NCBI RefSeq assembly: GCF_002021565.1
Contig: NZ_MSZX01000016.1
Location: 27 to 64,026 of the forward strand
DNA length: 64,000 bases
Reading direction: 5' to 3'
Origin: Paenibacillus selenitireducens
GTDB lineage: Bacteria; Bacillota; Bacilli; Paenibacillales; Paenibacillaceae
The notes beneath the pieces are model-generated. The model saw only the letters and a program-made list of their open reading frames with translations. It had not been told where the DNA came from and searched no databases. This document shows, one piece after another, positions 1 to 15,190 of the stretch. How positions within the stretch are numbered: position 1 is the first letter of the stretch; every line of letters begins with the position of its first letter. The translations under genes were made by a program, and so were the position numbers.

Positions 1-2928
<2,928 letters not shown>

Positions 2929-2995
2929 ATAAATTAATTCGCAAAAAGTTGTTTCGTATCTAGTTTTCAGGGTTCAAACCTTGAATAAGTATTCC

Positions 2996-3113
2996 GTTTG
3001 GTGTCGATGGCGGAGGGGTTCCACGCGTACCCATCCCGAACACGACCGTTAAGCCCTCTAGCGCCGATGGTACTTGGACCGCAGGGTCCTGGGAGAGTAG
3101 GACGATGCCAAGC
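2996..3113 (+). rRNA. rrf: 5S ribosomal RNA
   Basis: A 118-base 5S gene lies 67 bases after the 23S gene. The terminal helix pairs GTTTGG at 2996-3001 with CCAAGC at 3108-3113. The conserved CCCATCCCGAACACG segment sits at 3031-3045. It is the last gene of the rRNA operon. Confidence 0.97.
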
Positions 3114-3120
3114 ACATAAA

Positions 3121-3160
3121 GACCGTTGTTGAGATGAAATTCTCAATGGCGGTTTTTTTA
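3121..3160 (+). terminator. rRNA operon terminator
   Basis: A hairpin of about 13 pairs (ACCGTTGTTGAGA with TCTCAATGGCGGT, including G-U pairs) is followed directly by seven T residues. It closes the rRNA operon. Confidence 0.9.
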
Positions 3161-3167
3161 TGTTTTC

Positions 3168-4160
3168 ATGTATTATATATCAACAATCCATAAATGTTTT
3201 GACTCGTCCGCTCCCTACCAAGGCTCAAGCTCGACCATGGTCATTGATGTGAAGAATGACGGTGGATTATTAAGTTATACATCATCTATTCCCTTTGTTC
3301 AGCAAATGAGATCCGATCATAATCCTAGCATTCGAGATATTCACGCTCTTCTCGGTCTACTTCATAAAAAGCATATTTATGCAATAAGGCGTATAGTCAC
3401 ATTCAAAGATCCACACCTTGCGCGTCAAAAACCGGAGTGGGCCATACATAAAAAAGACGGTGGTTTGTGGCAAGATATAAAGGGAACGCTATGGACAGAT
3501 CCTTATCAGAGGGATGTGTGGGATTATAATATTGCCATTGCAAAGGAAGCAGCCGCACTTGGATTTGATGAAATCCAGTTCGATTATGTACGGTTTCCCG
3601 ATAACGGCAGCCGTGTAAATCAGGGAGTAGGTTTTGCTAATAAGCACCATCTTAGCAAAGAAAAAACCATCGTCCAATTCTTCCATCGGGCCTGTCCAGA
3701 AAACCATCGTTCGGGTTCTTATTTGTCTGCCGATGTGTTCGGTCTAATCACGTCTTCCACAACAGATATGGGGGTCGGCCAAGTGTGGGAACAGGTTACA
3801 CGCGAAGTCGATGTGATCTCGCCGATGACATATCCATCCCATTATTCATCGGGCATGTATGGAACTCGGCAGCCTGATTCAACCCCAGATGAAGCCATTC
3901 GCCATACCATGATGGATGCCAAATTACGGAATGTACAGGTTGTCCAAAGTGTCTCATCTCTCTCCGTACCCGCCGCAGCCATGCTTACAACCAAGCCAGC
4001 GGAAATACGACCATGGCTTCAGAATTTCACGGCAACATGGGTTCCCTCCTATCGGGTATATGGAATCCAAGAAGTACGGCAATAAATTAAAGCGTTAGAG
4101 GAGCAAGGAATTAGGCAATTTCTACTCTGGAATTCAAAATGTAAGTATAACTATAAATGA
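3168..4160 (+). pseudogene. Decayed DUF4015-type putative glycoside hydrolase
   Basis: The open frame of 305 codons matches the DUF4015 putative glycosidase family: MVIDVKNDGG, GFDEIQFDYVRFP, VDVISPMTYPSHYSSGMYG and RPWLQNFTATW are all present. The N-terminus lacks the signal peptide and the first strand usually seen. At the 3' end a TAA at 4083-4085 interrupts the gene, yet the same frame continues with IKALEEQGIRQFLLWN, the expected family C-terminus, to a TGA at 4158. The segment around residues 240-270 also looks degraded. I therefore call it a pseudogene with a nonsense mutation and a damaged 5' end. It begins right behind the rRNA terminator with no clear ribosome site, in the slot where Bacillus has yaaC. 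Confidence 0.75.
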
Positions 4161-4218
4161 CTGAATTTTTCGATTGTTGCGACTGTTTCAATGTATGCGA
4201 TTACCATGCCTCACGTCC

Positions 4219-4247
4219 TTGACAGCCTATAACCCCTTTGCTAAGAT
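4219..4247 (+). promoter_or_regulatory. guaB promoter (SigA type)
   Basis: TTGACA at 4219-4224, a 17-base spacer, then TAAGAT at 4242-4247. This is an almost perfect vegetative promoter, 49 bases upstream of the guaB start. Confidence 0.75.
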
Positions 4248-4280
4248 TGCAATAATATTCAGAAACAACTATTCATTTAA

Positions 4281-5753
<1,473 letters not shown>

Positions 5754-5782
5754 TGCGACAATTTGATATAGAATACCAAATT

Positions 5783-5817
5783 CAGACAGGGTAACTTTAC
5801 CCTGTCTGTCTTTTTTT
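5783..5817 (+). terminator. guaB terminator
   Basis: Perfect 11-bp stem CAGACAGGGTA / TACCCTGTCTG with a 4-base loop, followed by CTTTTTTT. Confidence 0.93.
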
Positions 5818-5896
5818 GCGGATAGGCGTGTGTTACAATGTTTCTATGCTTTAAATGGACATAAGATTTTGAGAGTACGAGAGGAGCCTACCGGTT

Positions 5897-7291
5897 TTGA
5901 AAGAGAATAATTATACGAAAACACGCCAACATAAAAAACGTCAAATTATGAAAAAGACGATTGCCATATTTATAGGTTTTCAACTATTGTGCGGCACATT
6001 AGCCCCTATGATGATGTTTGCAGAGGGAAAAGCGGCAACAACAGCTGCAACTACAACGCCAACGACGACTGCAGCGGATATCAGCAGCAAGATGCCTACT
6101 GCGGCTTCCTTAAATTTAGAAGTAAGTTCCGCCATCTTAATGGAAGCATCCACAGGTAAATTACTTGTTGATATTAATGCTGACGTTGCCTTGCCTCCGG
6201 CAAGTATGACGAAAATGATGGCCGAGTACATCGTTACGGAGCAAGTAAAGCAAGGGAAGTTAAAATGGGATACGGTTGTTACGACGAGTGAAAATGCATC
6301 TAAGGCTATCGGCTCGCGAATTTTCTTGGCTCAAGGTGATCAACATACAGTTGAAGAGCTGTTTATCGCGATGGCGGTAGGTTCCGCGAATGATGCTACG
6401 ATAGCGCTTGCTGAACACGTCGCAGGATCTGAGCAAGAATTTGTGAAGATGATGAACGATACGGCGAAGAAGATGGGCATGAAGTCCGCTTACTTCATCA
6501 ACTCCACTGGTCTTAGCCGTGCAGATATGCCGGAGAAATATCGTCCAGCTGAAGATCGTGAGACGGTGATGTCCGCACGCGACGTGGCGATCCTAGCACA
6601 ACATATTGTCAAAGATCATCCAGACTTTGGCAAGTTCACTACGATTCAATCGTATAAATTCCGTGAACGTGATAAAGCACCAATTATCAACTACAACTGG
6701 ATGCTGGAATCTAATAAAAACATTCAATCATTCAAAAAATATGCTTACGAAGGGCTTGATGGTCTGAAAACGGGCCATACAATTGCAGCTGGTATGTGCT
6801 TTGCAGGTACGGCTGAACGTAATGGCATGAGATTAATTAGCGTTGTCATGGGCGCTAAGACAGAAGCTAAACGTTTTATCGAAACGAAAAAGGTTCTGGA
6901 TTATGGGTTCAATAACTTTGAAGTGAAGCAAGCTGTGGCATCGAAATCGGTGGTTCAAGGTGCTGAAACGGCAAAGTTGAAAAAAGGGAAATCTAAAAAA
7001 GTAGCTGCTGTGACGGAATCAGCTGTTAGTTTTGTTGTGCCGAAAGGTGCCAATGTAGATAACGTCACATTCACGACGAAATTAGATGACACGCTCATTG
7101 CTCCAATCAAGAAGGGGCAAAAGGTCGGGGAAATTACGTATACGTATAAAAACGATCAGAATGAGCAAAAAGAAACGGTGAACCTTGTAGCTGCTGAAGA
7201 TGTAGAAAAAGCAGGTTGGTTACGTCTATTCTTCCGTGCCATTGGCGATTTCTTCGCTGATTTATTCAGCGGGATCAAAAATCTTTTCTAA
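5897..7291 (+). CDS. dacA: D-alanyl-D-alanine carboxypeptidase (PBP5 type)
   Basis: Removes the terminal D-Ala from peptidoglycan pentapeptides at the outer face of the membrane. The serine peptidase S11 motifs are all present: SMTK (Ser103, Lys106), SAN (163-165) and KTG (291-293). A signal segment covers about residues 19-43, and a low-complexity Thr/Ala stretch follows. The C-terminal PBP5-associated domain ends in an amphipathic helix (WLRLFFRAIGDFF), which should anchor it to the membrane. The chosen start is TTG at 5897, after GAGAGGAG. An internal ATG at 5948 lacks a ribosome site. The position after guaB matches Bacillus. Confidence 0.96.
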   Translation: MKENNYTKTRQHKKRQIMKKTIAIFIGFQLLCGTLAPMMMFAEGKAATTAATTTPTTTAADISSKMPTAASLNLEVSSAILMEASTGKLLVDINADVALPPASMTKMMAEYIVTEQVKQGKLKWDTVVTTSENASKAIGSRIFLAQGDQHTVEELFIAMAVGSANDATIALAEHVAGSEQEFVKMMNDTAKKMGMKSAYFINSTGLSRADMPEKYRPAEDRETVMSARDVAILAQHIVKDHPDFGKFTTIQSYKFRERDKAPIINYNWMLESNKNIQSFKKYAYEGLDGLKTGHTIAAGMCFAGTAERNGMRLISVVMGAKTEAKRFIETKKVLDYGFNNFEVKQAVASKSVVQGAETAKLKKGKSKKVAAVTESAVSFVVPKGANVDNVTFTTKLDDTLIAPIKKGQKVGEITYTYKNDQNEQKETVNLVAAEDVEKAGWLRLFFRAIGDFFADLFSGIKNLF

Positions 7292-7348
7292 ATCGGTTGA
7301 ATTCCGAGTCAATGGGTTGTCTATTTCAGGTGCATACTGTAAAATATT

Positions 7349-7378
7349 TTGTTAGATTCATAAATTTTCATGTAATAT
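7349..7378 (+). promoter_or_regulatory. Possible pdxST promoter
   Basis: TTGTTA at 7349-7354 and TAATAT at 7373-7378 with an 18-base spacer, about 50 bases before pdxS. The match is moderate. Confidence 0.4.
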
Positions 7379-7425
7379 GTTGATCCTAACAAATCATTGT
7401 ATTTCATATAAATTTCGGGGGGCAA

Positions 7426-8313
7426 ATGACTATGGAAACAGGTACATCTCGTGTAAAAAGAGGTATGGCAGAAATGCAAAAAGGCGGCGTCATCATGGAC
7501 GTCATGAACGCTGAGCAAGCAAGAATCGCAGAAGCTGCAGGTGCAGTGGCGGTTATGGCTTTGGAACGCGTTCCTTCGGATATTCGTGCAGCAGGCGGCG
7601 TCGCTCGTATGGCCGATCCAACCATTTTTGAAGAAGTTGTAAAGACTGTTTCTATTCCAGTTATGGCGAAAGCACGTATTGGGCACTATGTTGAAGCGAA
7701 AGTATTGGAAGCTCTTGGTGCAGACTATATTGATGAATCTGAAGTCTTGACCCCTGCAGATGAAGTATTTCATATTAATAAGAAAGAATTTACGATACCA
7801 TTCGTATGTGGAGCCAAGGATTTGGGTGAAGCACTTCGCCGAGTAGGTGAGGGTGCATCCATGCTTCGTACGAAAGGTGAACCTGGAACAGGCAATATCG
7901 TGGAAGCTGTTCGTCATATGCGTCATATTAACAGCCAAATTCGCAAAGTACAGAACTTGTCGAAGGACGAGCTGTATGCAGAAGCGAAGAATCTAGGCGT
8001 TTCTTATGATTTGTTGCTTGAAGTTCATGAGTCCGGTAAACTCCCTGTTGTTAACTTTGCTGCCGGCGGTATTGCAACGCCATCGGATGCTGCATTAATG
8101 ATGCATCTTGGCGCTGACGGCGTATTCGTAGGATCAGGTATTTTCAAATCCGATAACCCTGAGAAATTTGCTCGTGCGATTGTTGAAGCAACAACGCACT
8201 ACACAGATTACAAACTCATCGCTGAAGTATCGAAGAACTTGGGTACGCCGATGAAGGGGATCGAGATATCGAAATTACATGCATCTGAGCGTATGCAAGA
8301 TCGCGGTTGGTAA
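7426..8313 (+). CDS. pdxS: Pyridoxal 5'-phosphate synthase, lyase subunit
   Basis: Makes PLP from ribose 5-phosphate, glyceraldehyde 3-phosphate and the ammonia delivered by PdxT. The 295-residue TIM barrel is nearly invariant in this family. Asp25 (IMDVMN), Lys82 (MAKARIGH, the first Schiff-base lysine) and Lys150 ([10 protein letters not shown], the second) are visible. The start at 7426 follows GGGGGG at the usual spacing. pdxT starts 34 bases downstream, so the two form one operon that ends at the hairpin before serS. Confidence 0.98.
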   Translation: MTMETGTSRVKRGMAEMQKGGVIMDVMNAEQARIAEAAGAVAVMALERVPSDIRAAGGVARMADPTIFEEVVKTVSIPVMAKARIGHYVEAKVLEALGADYIDESEVLTPADEVFHINKKEFTIPFVCGAKDLGEALRRVGEGASMLRTKGEPGTGNIVEAVRHMRHINSQIRKVQNLSKDELYAEAKNLGVSYDLLLEVHESGKLPVVNFAAGGIATPSDAALMMHLGADGVFVGSGIFKSDNPEKFARAIVEATTHYTDYKLIAEVSKNLGTPMKGIEISKLHASERMQDRGW

Positions 8314-8347
8314 GAAGCTTTAAGGTTGAAGAGGGAAGGGACTTGCA

Positions 8348-10281
<1,934 letters not shown>

Positions 10282-10284
10282 AAC

Positions 10285-10314
10285 TTGCTTTTTATATAAA
10301 AGGTATGGTATGAT
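10285..10314 (+). promoter_or_regulatory. Possible tRNA-Ser promoter
   Basis: TTGCTT at 10285-10290 and TATGAT at 10309-10314 with an 18-base spacer, 28 bases before the tRNA gene. Confidence 0.45.
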
Positions 10315-10341
10315 ATTTTTTGTCACGAAGAAATATTATTT

Positions 10342-10430
10342 GGAGAGGTACCGAAGTGGTCATAACGGGGCGGTCTTGAAAACCGTTAGGGGGCAACTCC
10401 ACGTGGGTTCGAATCCCACCCTCTCCGCCA
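10342..10430 (+). tRNA. tRNA-Ser (UGA)
   Basis: An 89-base class II tRNA. The acceptor stem pairs GGAGAGG with CCTCTCC. The anticodon loop is CTTGAAA with anticodon TGA, inside the stem GCGGT/ACCGT. A long variable arm and the T loop GGTTCGAATCC follow. CCA is encoded at 10428-10430. Confidence 0.97.
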
Positions 10431-10446
10431 TAACCTTACATGAGAT

Positions 10447-10484
10447 AGACCCTAGCGTCAGATATGGCGGCTAGGGTCTTTTTG
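10447..10484 (+). terminator. tRNA-Ser terminator
   Basis: Stem AGACCCTAGC / GCTAGGGTCT followed by TTTTT. Confidence 0.9.
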
Positions 10485-10570
10485 CATATTCCAACAGCGG
10501 ATCAGCCTGAATAAAAGAAGGCATCTCTTCACACATTAACACGTGAACGTAAGCAGGAGGTGTACTTTTA

Positions 10571-10897
10571 ATGAACCAAGATCAGTTAGTCACTGCTTGG
10601 CAACAAACGTTGCCTACAACCTTGAATCATGGCGACCAAGCCGAAATTCAGGCGGACGGTGCGAACCCGAATGCGCTACGCATCCATATTGACGCCTCAG
10701 GGCGTCAAATGTACTCATTCGACTTCTCATGCGCCTATGTCGATTCACGCGAAGTACGCGTGGATCTGGTGGATGTGGAGCGTGATGGCGTAACCGTGGA
10801 CGAGCGTAATGATGTCATTCAAGAGCTGGCGCAGAATTATACGCGTCATATCCACGAATGTGCTCAAGTGCTTCAGAGTGTTACAAATCCGGATTAA
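10571..10897 (+). CDS. Small conserved-looking protein of unknown function
   Basis: A 108-residue soluble, acidic protein that I do not recognise. It has no signal peptide or membrane segment. Mixed alpha/beta composition, with a stretch of alternating hydrophobic residues at about 35-70 (RIHIDASGRQMYSFDFSC) and a C-terminal helix. The start follows GCAGGAGG at good spacing. Two further short reading frames follow on the same strand (10933 and 11130), the last being SspP-like, so a link to spore formation is possible but unproven. Confidence 0.75.
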   Translation: MNQDQLVTAWQQTLPTTLNHGDQAEIQADGANPNALRIHIDASGRQMYSFDFSCAYVDSREVRVDLVDVERDGVTVDERNDVIQELAQNYTRHIHECAQVLQSVTNPD

Positions 10898-10932
10898 CGG
10901 CTGTAGACCAATAGGGCTAAGGAGGTAACAAC

Positions 10933-11103
10933 ATGACGAAGGCAAAGGGCTCGCTCGATAAAAATTTGAGCAATGTCGTCGATGATCTGGATCAAACGGC
11001 TGTAAACAGCCATCAAGCACAACAGCAGCAGCAAGATTCAAATGACCGTCGGCATCAAGATGCACTGAATCATGATCATCCGACAGATCTAGAACATTTC
11101 TAA
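10933..11103 (+). CDS. Small hydrophilic protein, 56 residues
   Basis: ATG at 10933 follows a very strong ribosome site, AAGGAGGTAACAAC. The product starts MTKAKGSLDKNLSNVVDDLD, has a run of five glutamines in its middle and is rich in His, Asp and Asn. It has no membrane segment or cysteine. Its composition resembles small spore-core proteins, and it lies between a 108-residue protein and an SspP-like gene. I cannot assign it to a named family. Confidence 0.65.
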   Translation: MTKAKGSLDKNLSNVVDDLDQTAVNSHQAQQQQQDSNDRRHQDALNHDHPTDLEHF

Positions 11104-11129
11104 ATCATAGCGAAGCGGAGGCGAATCTA

Positions 11130-11285
11130 ATGGCTGGTAAATCGAAAGCGGTACCCGTACCGGAAGCACAAGTTAAGGAACGTCACCATGCAGCAGATAA
11201 CGGAACAGGCCAACAAGAGCCGTTGTCTGGATCCAAGAAAACAAAACAACATAATCATGTTTCACACAATAATCCACAAGGTTAA
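11130..11285 (+). CDS. sspP: Small acid-soluble spore protein P-like
   Basis: This 51-residue protein ends with GQQEPLSGSKKTKQHNHVSH. That closely resembles the diagnostic GQPEPLSGSKKVKNRNH segment of SspP (CotL), a minor small acid-soluble protein of the spore core. The N-terminal half (MAGKSKAVPVPEAQ) differs from Bacillus SspP. The ribosome site GCGGAGGCG precedes the ATG. It is the last gene before a strong terminator. Spore-specific expression would be expected, but I see no clear SigG promoter. Confidence 0.7.
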   Translation: MAGKSKAVPVPEAQVKERHHAADNGTGQQEPLSGSKKTKQHNHVSHNNPQG

Positions 11286-11302
11286 TTCGGGTTAATTTTC
11301 GC

Positions 11303-11346
11303 AAAAAAAACCTTAATTCTAATTAAATTTAGAATTAAGGTTTTTT
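11303..11346. terminator. Bidirectional-looking terminator after sspP
   Basis: Long stem AACCTTAATTCTAA / TTAGAATTAAGGTT with an A-run before it and TTTTTT after it. Confidence 0.9.
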
Positions 11347-11420
11347 CTTGGTGAAATGTTTTATATAATAAGTAGTATAGTAACTAAAATATTTCACAGG
11401 GTAAGAGAGAGGGGAATTCT

Positions 11421-12329
11421 ATGCAAGACGAACATCATGCTCAAAGCGCAGTAGAGACCATTTCAACAAGGAAGCATTTAAGCACGCCATTACCCATCAT
11501 TTTAAAGCGCGTCATCTTCATTATTATCGGTGCGGTTCTGATGGCTGTTGCCCTAGAGATGTTCCTAGTCCCTAATAGTATCATTGATGGCGGGATTACA
11601 GGTATATCCATTATTTTAGCGCACTTAACCGGCTTAAAGCTAGGTATCTTCTTATTTGTTCTCAATTTACCGTTCTTATTTATTGGTTATAAACAGATTG
11701 GTAAGACCTTCGCGTTATCGACATTGCTCGGTATCGCTGTGATGTCTTTAACGACGGTTTGGTTCCATCATGTTGATTCATTTACAAGCAATCCATTATT
11801 GGCTTCTGTATTCGGAGGGATTCTACTCGGTATCGGTGTCGGTCTGGTTATCCGTTTTGGAGGTTCATTGGACGGAACAGAGATCATCGCTATTCTCATT
11901 AGTAAGAAAATTCCTTTCTCGGTCGGACAGATTGTCATGTTCTTCAACTTATTCATCCTGAGCAGTGCGGGTCTCGTCTTCGACTGGGATCGTGCGATGT
12001 ACTCGTTAATCGCGTACTTTATTGCTTATAAAATGATGGATACAACGATTGAGGGCTTTGACGAGTCGAAATCGGTATGGGTTATCAGCGAGAATCATCG
12101 CGAGATCGGGGAAGCTTTGCTTAGCCGTCTGGGTCGGGGTGTAACCTATCTGAATGGGGAAGGCGGATTTTCAGGGGATACGAAGAAGGTTATTTTCGCC
12201 GTTATTACACGTCTTGAGGAAGCTAAGTTAAAGACGATTGTCCATGATATTGATCCAACGGCTTTCTTAGCGATCGGTAACATCCATGATGTAAGTGGTG
12301 GACGATTTGCAAAAAAAGATATCCATTAG
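11421..12329 (+). CDS. YitT family membrane protein (DUF161/DUF2179)
   Basis: A 302-residue integral membrane protein with about five to six hydrophobic segments between residues 28 and 210. A soluble C-terminal DUF2179-type domain covers roughly 215-295 (VWVISENHREIGEALL, TRLEEAKLKTIVHDIDP). The conserved motifs NSIIDGGITGISI, RFGGSLDGTEI and LGIFLFVLNLPF are typical of the YitT/YvjA/YpjC group, whose function is not established. The start follows GAGAGGGG. It is transcribed alone. Confidence 0.9.
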   Translation: MQDEHHAQSAVETISTRKHLSTPLPIILKRVIFIIIGAVLMAVALEMFLVPNSIIDGGITGISIILAHLTGLKLGIFLFVLNLPFLFIGYKQIGKTFALSTLLGIAVMSLTTVWFHHVDSFTSNPLLASVFGGILLGIGVGLVIRFGGSLDGTEIIAILISKKIPFSVGQIVMFFNLFILSSAGLVFDWDRAMYSLIAYFIAYKMMDTTIEGFDESKSVWVISENHREIGEALLSRLGRGVTYLNGEGGFSGDTKKVIFAVITRLEEAKLKTIVHDIDPTAFLAIGNIHDVSGGRFAKKDIH

Positions 12330-12440
12330 CGGATGAAAATTGTTGGAAAAATTTACAGAAAGCCATTTTCAATTCATTGGAAATATACTATGATAGAACG
12401 GTATTCCATTTTTTATTGAATTGAAGGGGGAAAATTAGTT

Positions 12441-13502
12441 TTGAACAGGAAAGTGTGGATGTCATTATTGGTGGGCATGCTAACGATCATGTTGGTGTTG
12501 TCTGGTTGTGGTTCGGCCAAGAAAGATCCGAAGGAAGCATTACAGCTTGCGATGGAGAATGCAGCAAAGTTAAGTTCTTATGAATTTAACACGTCCTTTA
12601 TCATTAACGATCTAAGTGTTACGAGTCCTGAGATTACGACGAATCCGGAGATCGGCATGGTATATAACATGCTGAAGAATGCACAAGTTACGGTGAAGGG
12701 TGCATACCAGAAAGACCCGATGCAGCTCGAAATGAACGTTGATCTGACGATCAAAGGGGATGCGTCATTCACTCTAAATATTCCGGTTGTCATGACAACG
12801 GATAAGATGTGGGTTAAAATTCCGAATATTCCGATGCTGCCATTGCCTGAGAACTTGGTTGGCAAATTCGTAGAAGTAGATCTGAAGAAACTTGCAGAAG
12901 AAGCTGGAAATCAAGCAACTGTAGGTGCAATGGATACGGTGAAAGCGCAAGAGCTTGGTAAAGAGATCATGAAAATTGTATTCGATAAATTCGATGGCAA
13001 GACCTTCTTCCAAGAAGTCGATACGAAGGATGTAACGGTCCCTGCAGGAATCGAAGCGAAGCAAGTGATCAAGCTTGCAGTAACGAACGAGAATCTAGAT
13101 CAAGGTCTAACGACACTTGTGAAGGATGTTCTGCCTCCGGTATTGGATCTACTTGCGAGCGACAAATATAAGGATGTTGTCGGCGTAACGAGTGCAGATG
13201 TTGCGGAAGCGAAGAAATCACTGTCTGACGAAGCTGAATTGAAAAAAGGGTTAGAGGAATTGAAGAAGACGCTGAAGATTAATGATTTCAACATCATTAC
13301 CGCGTTGAATAAAGATAACTACCCTGCTTATCAAGAAGCGAACGTGAAGGCTGATGTGACATCAGATGGTGAAAGCGTCAAGTTAGACTTGAAGCTGACT
13401 TCTGAAACGACGAACATCAACGGTAAACCTAACTTTACAATTACAACACCGCCAGCGGATGTTATTCCGATGGATGAATTATCACAGATGTTCGGCGGAT
13501 AG
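12441..13502 (+). CDS. Lipoprotein with LppX/DUF6612-like fold
   Basis: A 353-residue lipoprotein with a signal peptide and lipobox LSGC (Cys23). The mature part begins with AMENAAKLSSYEFNTSF and contains repeated beta-strand segments interrupted by lysine-rich helices, as in lipoproteins of the DUF6612 or LppX-like type that may carry a hydrophobic ligand. It starts with TTG, ten bases after AAGGGGG. It stands alone, ending in a strong terminator. The precise role is unknown. Confidence 0.8.
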   Translation: MNRKVWMSLLVGMLTIMLVLSGCGSAKKDPKEALQLAMENAAKLSSYEFNTSFIINDLSVTSPEITTNPEIGMVYNMLKNAQVTVKGAYQKDPMQLEMNVDLTIKGDASFTLNIPVVMTTDKMWVKIPNIPMLPLPENLVGKFVEVDLKKLAEEAGNQATVGAMDTVKAQELGKEIMKIVFDKFDGKTFFQEVDTKDVTVPAGIEAKQVIKLAVTNENLDQGLTTLVKDVLPPVLDLLASDKYKDVVGVTSADVAEAKKSLSDEAELKKGLEELKKTLKINDFNIITALNKDNYPAYQEANVKADVTSDGESVKLDLKLTSETTNINGKPNFTITTPPADVIPMDELSQMFGG

Positions 13503-13534
13503 GTGCCGGCACAGCGCAATAATAAGTGAAGAAG

Positions 13535-13562
13535 AACCCGTCGAGGAATCGACGGGTTTTTT
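13535..13562 (+). terminator. Terminator after lipoprotein gene
   Basis: Perfect 10-bp stem AACCCGTCGA / TCGACGGGTT with a GGAA loop and six T residues. Confidence 0.92.
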
Positions 13563-13632
13563 GTTGAATTTATATATCATTGGTGATTACAGTGTGCAGC
13601 CATATGTTTTATTCACGATGATTCGTCCATTG

Positions 13633-14910
13633 TTATTTTGCCGGTCTTATTTCCGTCATGCCGCGCATATAAGGCTGCAGGGCTGTGGGAATACGGATCG
13701 ATTCATCAGCTTGCTGATGATTCTCGATCAGCGGGATCAGGATGCGTGGCGAGGCGACCATCGTGTTATTGAGTGTATAACAATATCTTGTCTGGCCTTC
13801 CTCATCACGGTAGCGTATGCGCGAGCGTCGGGCTTGAAACTCAAGCAAGCTCGAAGCCGAATGGGTCTCGCCATAACCATCCCGGCTCGGCATCCAGGTC
13901 TCGATGTCGTATTGTTTGTAGTTTTTCTGCCCCATATCTCCGGTGCATACCGCAACAATCCGATAAGGGAGTTCTAACTGCTCTAGTAGTTCTTCGCTGT
14001 TATGCACAAGTTGCTGGAGCATGTTCTCGGCTACGTCCAAATCATCTCGGCAGAGGATCACTTGCTCCACCTTGGCGAATTGATGGACGCGATAGAGCCC
14101 ACGCACATCTCGGCCTGCCGAGCCCGCCTCACGCCGGAAACAGTTCGATACGGCGGCGAGTTTGATCGGTTCGGTGACATCGACGATTTCATCGCTGTAG
14201 TACGAGACGAGCGGTACTTCACCCGTACCAACGAGCCAAGCGCCATCTTCAGGCAACGCATAGGTCTGCTCACGGCCGCCAGGGAAGAAGCCAGTGTTGG
14301 TGAGGGCGTCCTCGCGAGCGAGCAGCGGGACGTCCATGACGGTGAAGCCTCGATCGCTGAGCATATCGAGGGCGAGCTGCTGCACGGCGCGGTGCAGGTA
14401 CAGCCCAGCGCCGCGCAGGAAGTACTGGCGCGTACCGGCGACCTTGACGCCGCGCGCGAAGTCGAAGAGATCACACGCCTCGCCGAGGGCGATGTGATCT
14501 CTTGCGTCGAAGCCGAAACGGGGGCTATCGCCCACCCGTTTCACTTCGACGTTGTCAGCGTCGCTCACGCCAATGGGCGTGTCTGGCGACGCCAGGTTGG
14601 GCACGAGCAGCATGAGCTCGTGCCATGCTTGGACCGCGTCGCGCAGCTCGCGTTCCAGGCCCTTCAGCACGGCTCCTTGGTGCCGTGCTTCTGCTTGGAT
14701 GCGCATCGCTTCGCTCGATGCGCGGTCCATGCTCGCGCTTCTCTGCGCGAGCTCATTGCGCGTGCGGCGCAGGGCTTCGACTTGCTGAAGCAAGTCGAGC
14801 CGCCGCACGTCGCTCTCGATCACCGCCGCAATGGATACGGCGATGCCTTTCTGATCTGCGATCTGTTGTAACTGATCTGCGTGGTTGTGAATAAATTTCA
14901 TGTCTAACAT
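13633..14910 (-). CDS. serS2: Second seryl-tRNA synthetase, T-box controlled
   Basis: A 425-residue class II seryl-tRNA synthetase. I place the start at ATG 14910 (MLDMKFIHNHADQLQQ), eight bases after GGAAGGGG. The coiled-coil arm (about 28-100), motif 2 ([21 protein letters not shown]) and motif 3 (NNTMVASPRILIPLIENHQ) are intact, so it should be active. Motif 3 differs clearly from the housekeeping copy ([19 protein letters not shown]). The gene is markedly GC-rich compared with its neighbours, mostly in third codon positions, which suggests acquisition from elsewhere. A T-box leader upstream means it is induced when tRNA-Ser is uncharged. It may serve as a starvation or inhibitor-tolerant copy; that role is inference. 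Confidence 0.95.
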   Translation of the reverse strand: MLDMKFIHNHADQLQQIADQKGIAVSIAAVIESDVRRLDLLQQVEALRRTRNELAQRSASMDRASSEAMRIQAEARHQGAVLKGLERELRDAVQAWHELMLLVPNLASPDTPIGVSDADNVEVKRVGDSPRFGFDARDHIALGEACDLFDFARGVKVAGTRQYFLRGAGLYLHRAVQQLALDMLSDRGFTVMDVPLLAREDALTNTGFFPGGREQTYALPEDGAWLVGTGEVPLVSYYSDEIVDVTEPIKLAAVSNCFRREAGSAGRDVRGLYRVHQFAKVEQVILCRDDLDVAENMLQQLVHNSEELLEQLELPYRIVAVCTGDMGQKNYKQYDIETWMPSRDGYGETHSASSLLEFQARRSRIRYRDEEGQTRYCYTLNNTMVASPRILIPLIENHQQADESIRIPTALQPYMRGMTEIRPAK

Positions 14911-14957
14911 GTGGATTTGCCCCTTCCGCGTGCATATTGGTGTTTTGACTATATAAA

Positions 14958-15184
14958 AAAACACAAAAAGCGCCCTCATCCGATTGGGACGAGGAGCGCT
15001 ATGCTCGCGGTGCCACCCAACTTGATCTGATTTGTCAGGCAAATCAAATCCACTTTGGTACCGCGGTTAACGGGGCGGTGGCCGGTCTACTTAGGGGGTT
15101 CGAGGGGTGATCCTTGAGAACCCTGGTCGTAAACGCCTCAGAGTTGGATGCTCTTCATTGGCATAATTCCGATCTAAAATTATT
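14958..15184 (-). promoter_or_regulatory. T-box leader of serS2
   Basis: Reading the minus strand, the canonical T-box GGGTGGCACCGCGAGC lies at 15019-15004. It is followed by a terminator hairpin AGCGCTCCTCGTC / GATGAGGGCGCT with TTTTT (about 15001-14965). About 165 bases of structured leader precede the T-box, long enough for Stem I. Uncharged tRNA-Ser should pair with the T-box and prevent termination. I could not fix the specifier codon by eye. Confidence 0.9.
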
Positions 15185-15190
15185 GTATGC

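Noticed and set aside
7321-7938. A 205-codon minus-strand frame opposite pdxS
   Set aside because: It is antisense to the nearly invariant pdxS gene and has no recognisable domain.
13459-14894. Long plus-strand frames across serS2
   Set aside because: They are opposite-strand shadows caused by the high GC of serS2; the minus-strand SerRS is complete with all motifs.
15056-15075. A plus-strand TGGTACCGCGG that resembles a T-box core
   Set aside because: It lies in the minus-strand leader and is the palindromic image of CCGCGGTACC; the true T-box with terminator is at 15019-15004 on the minus strand.
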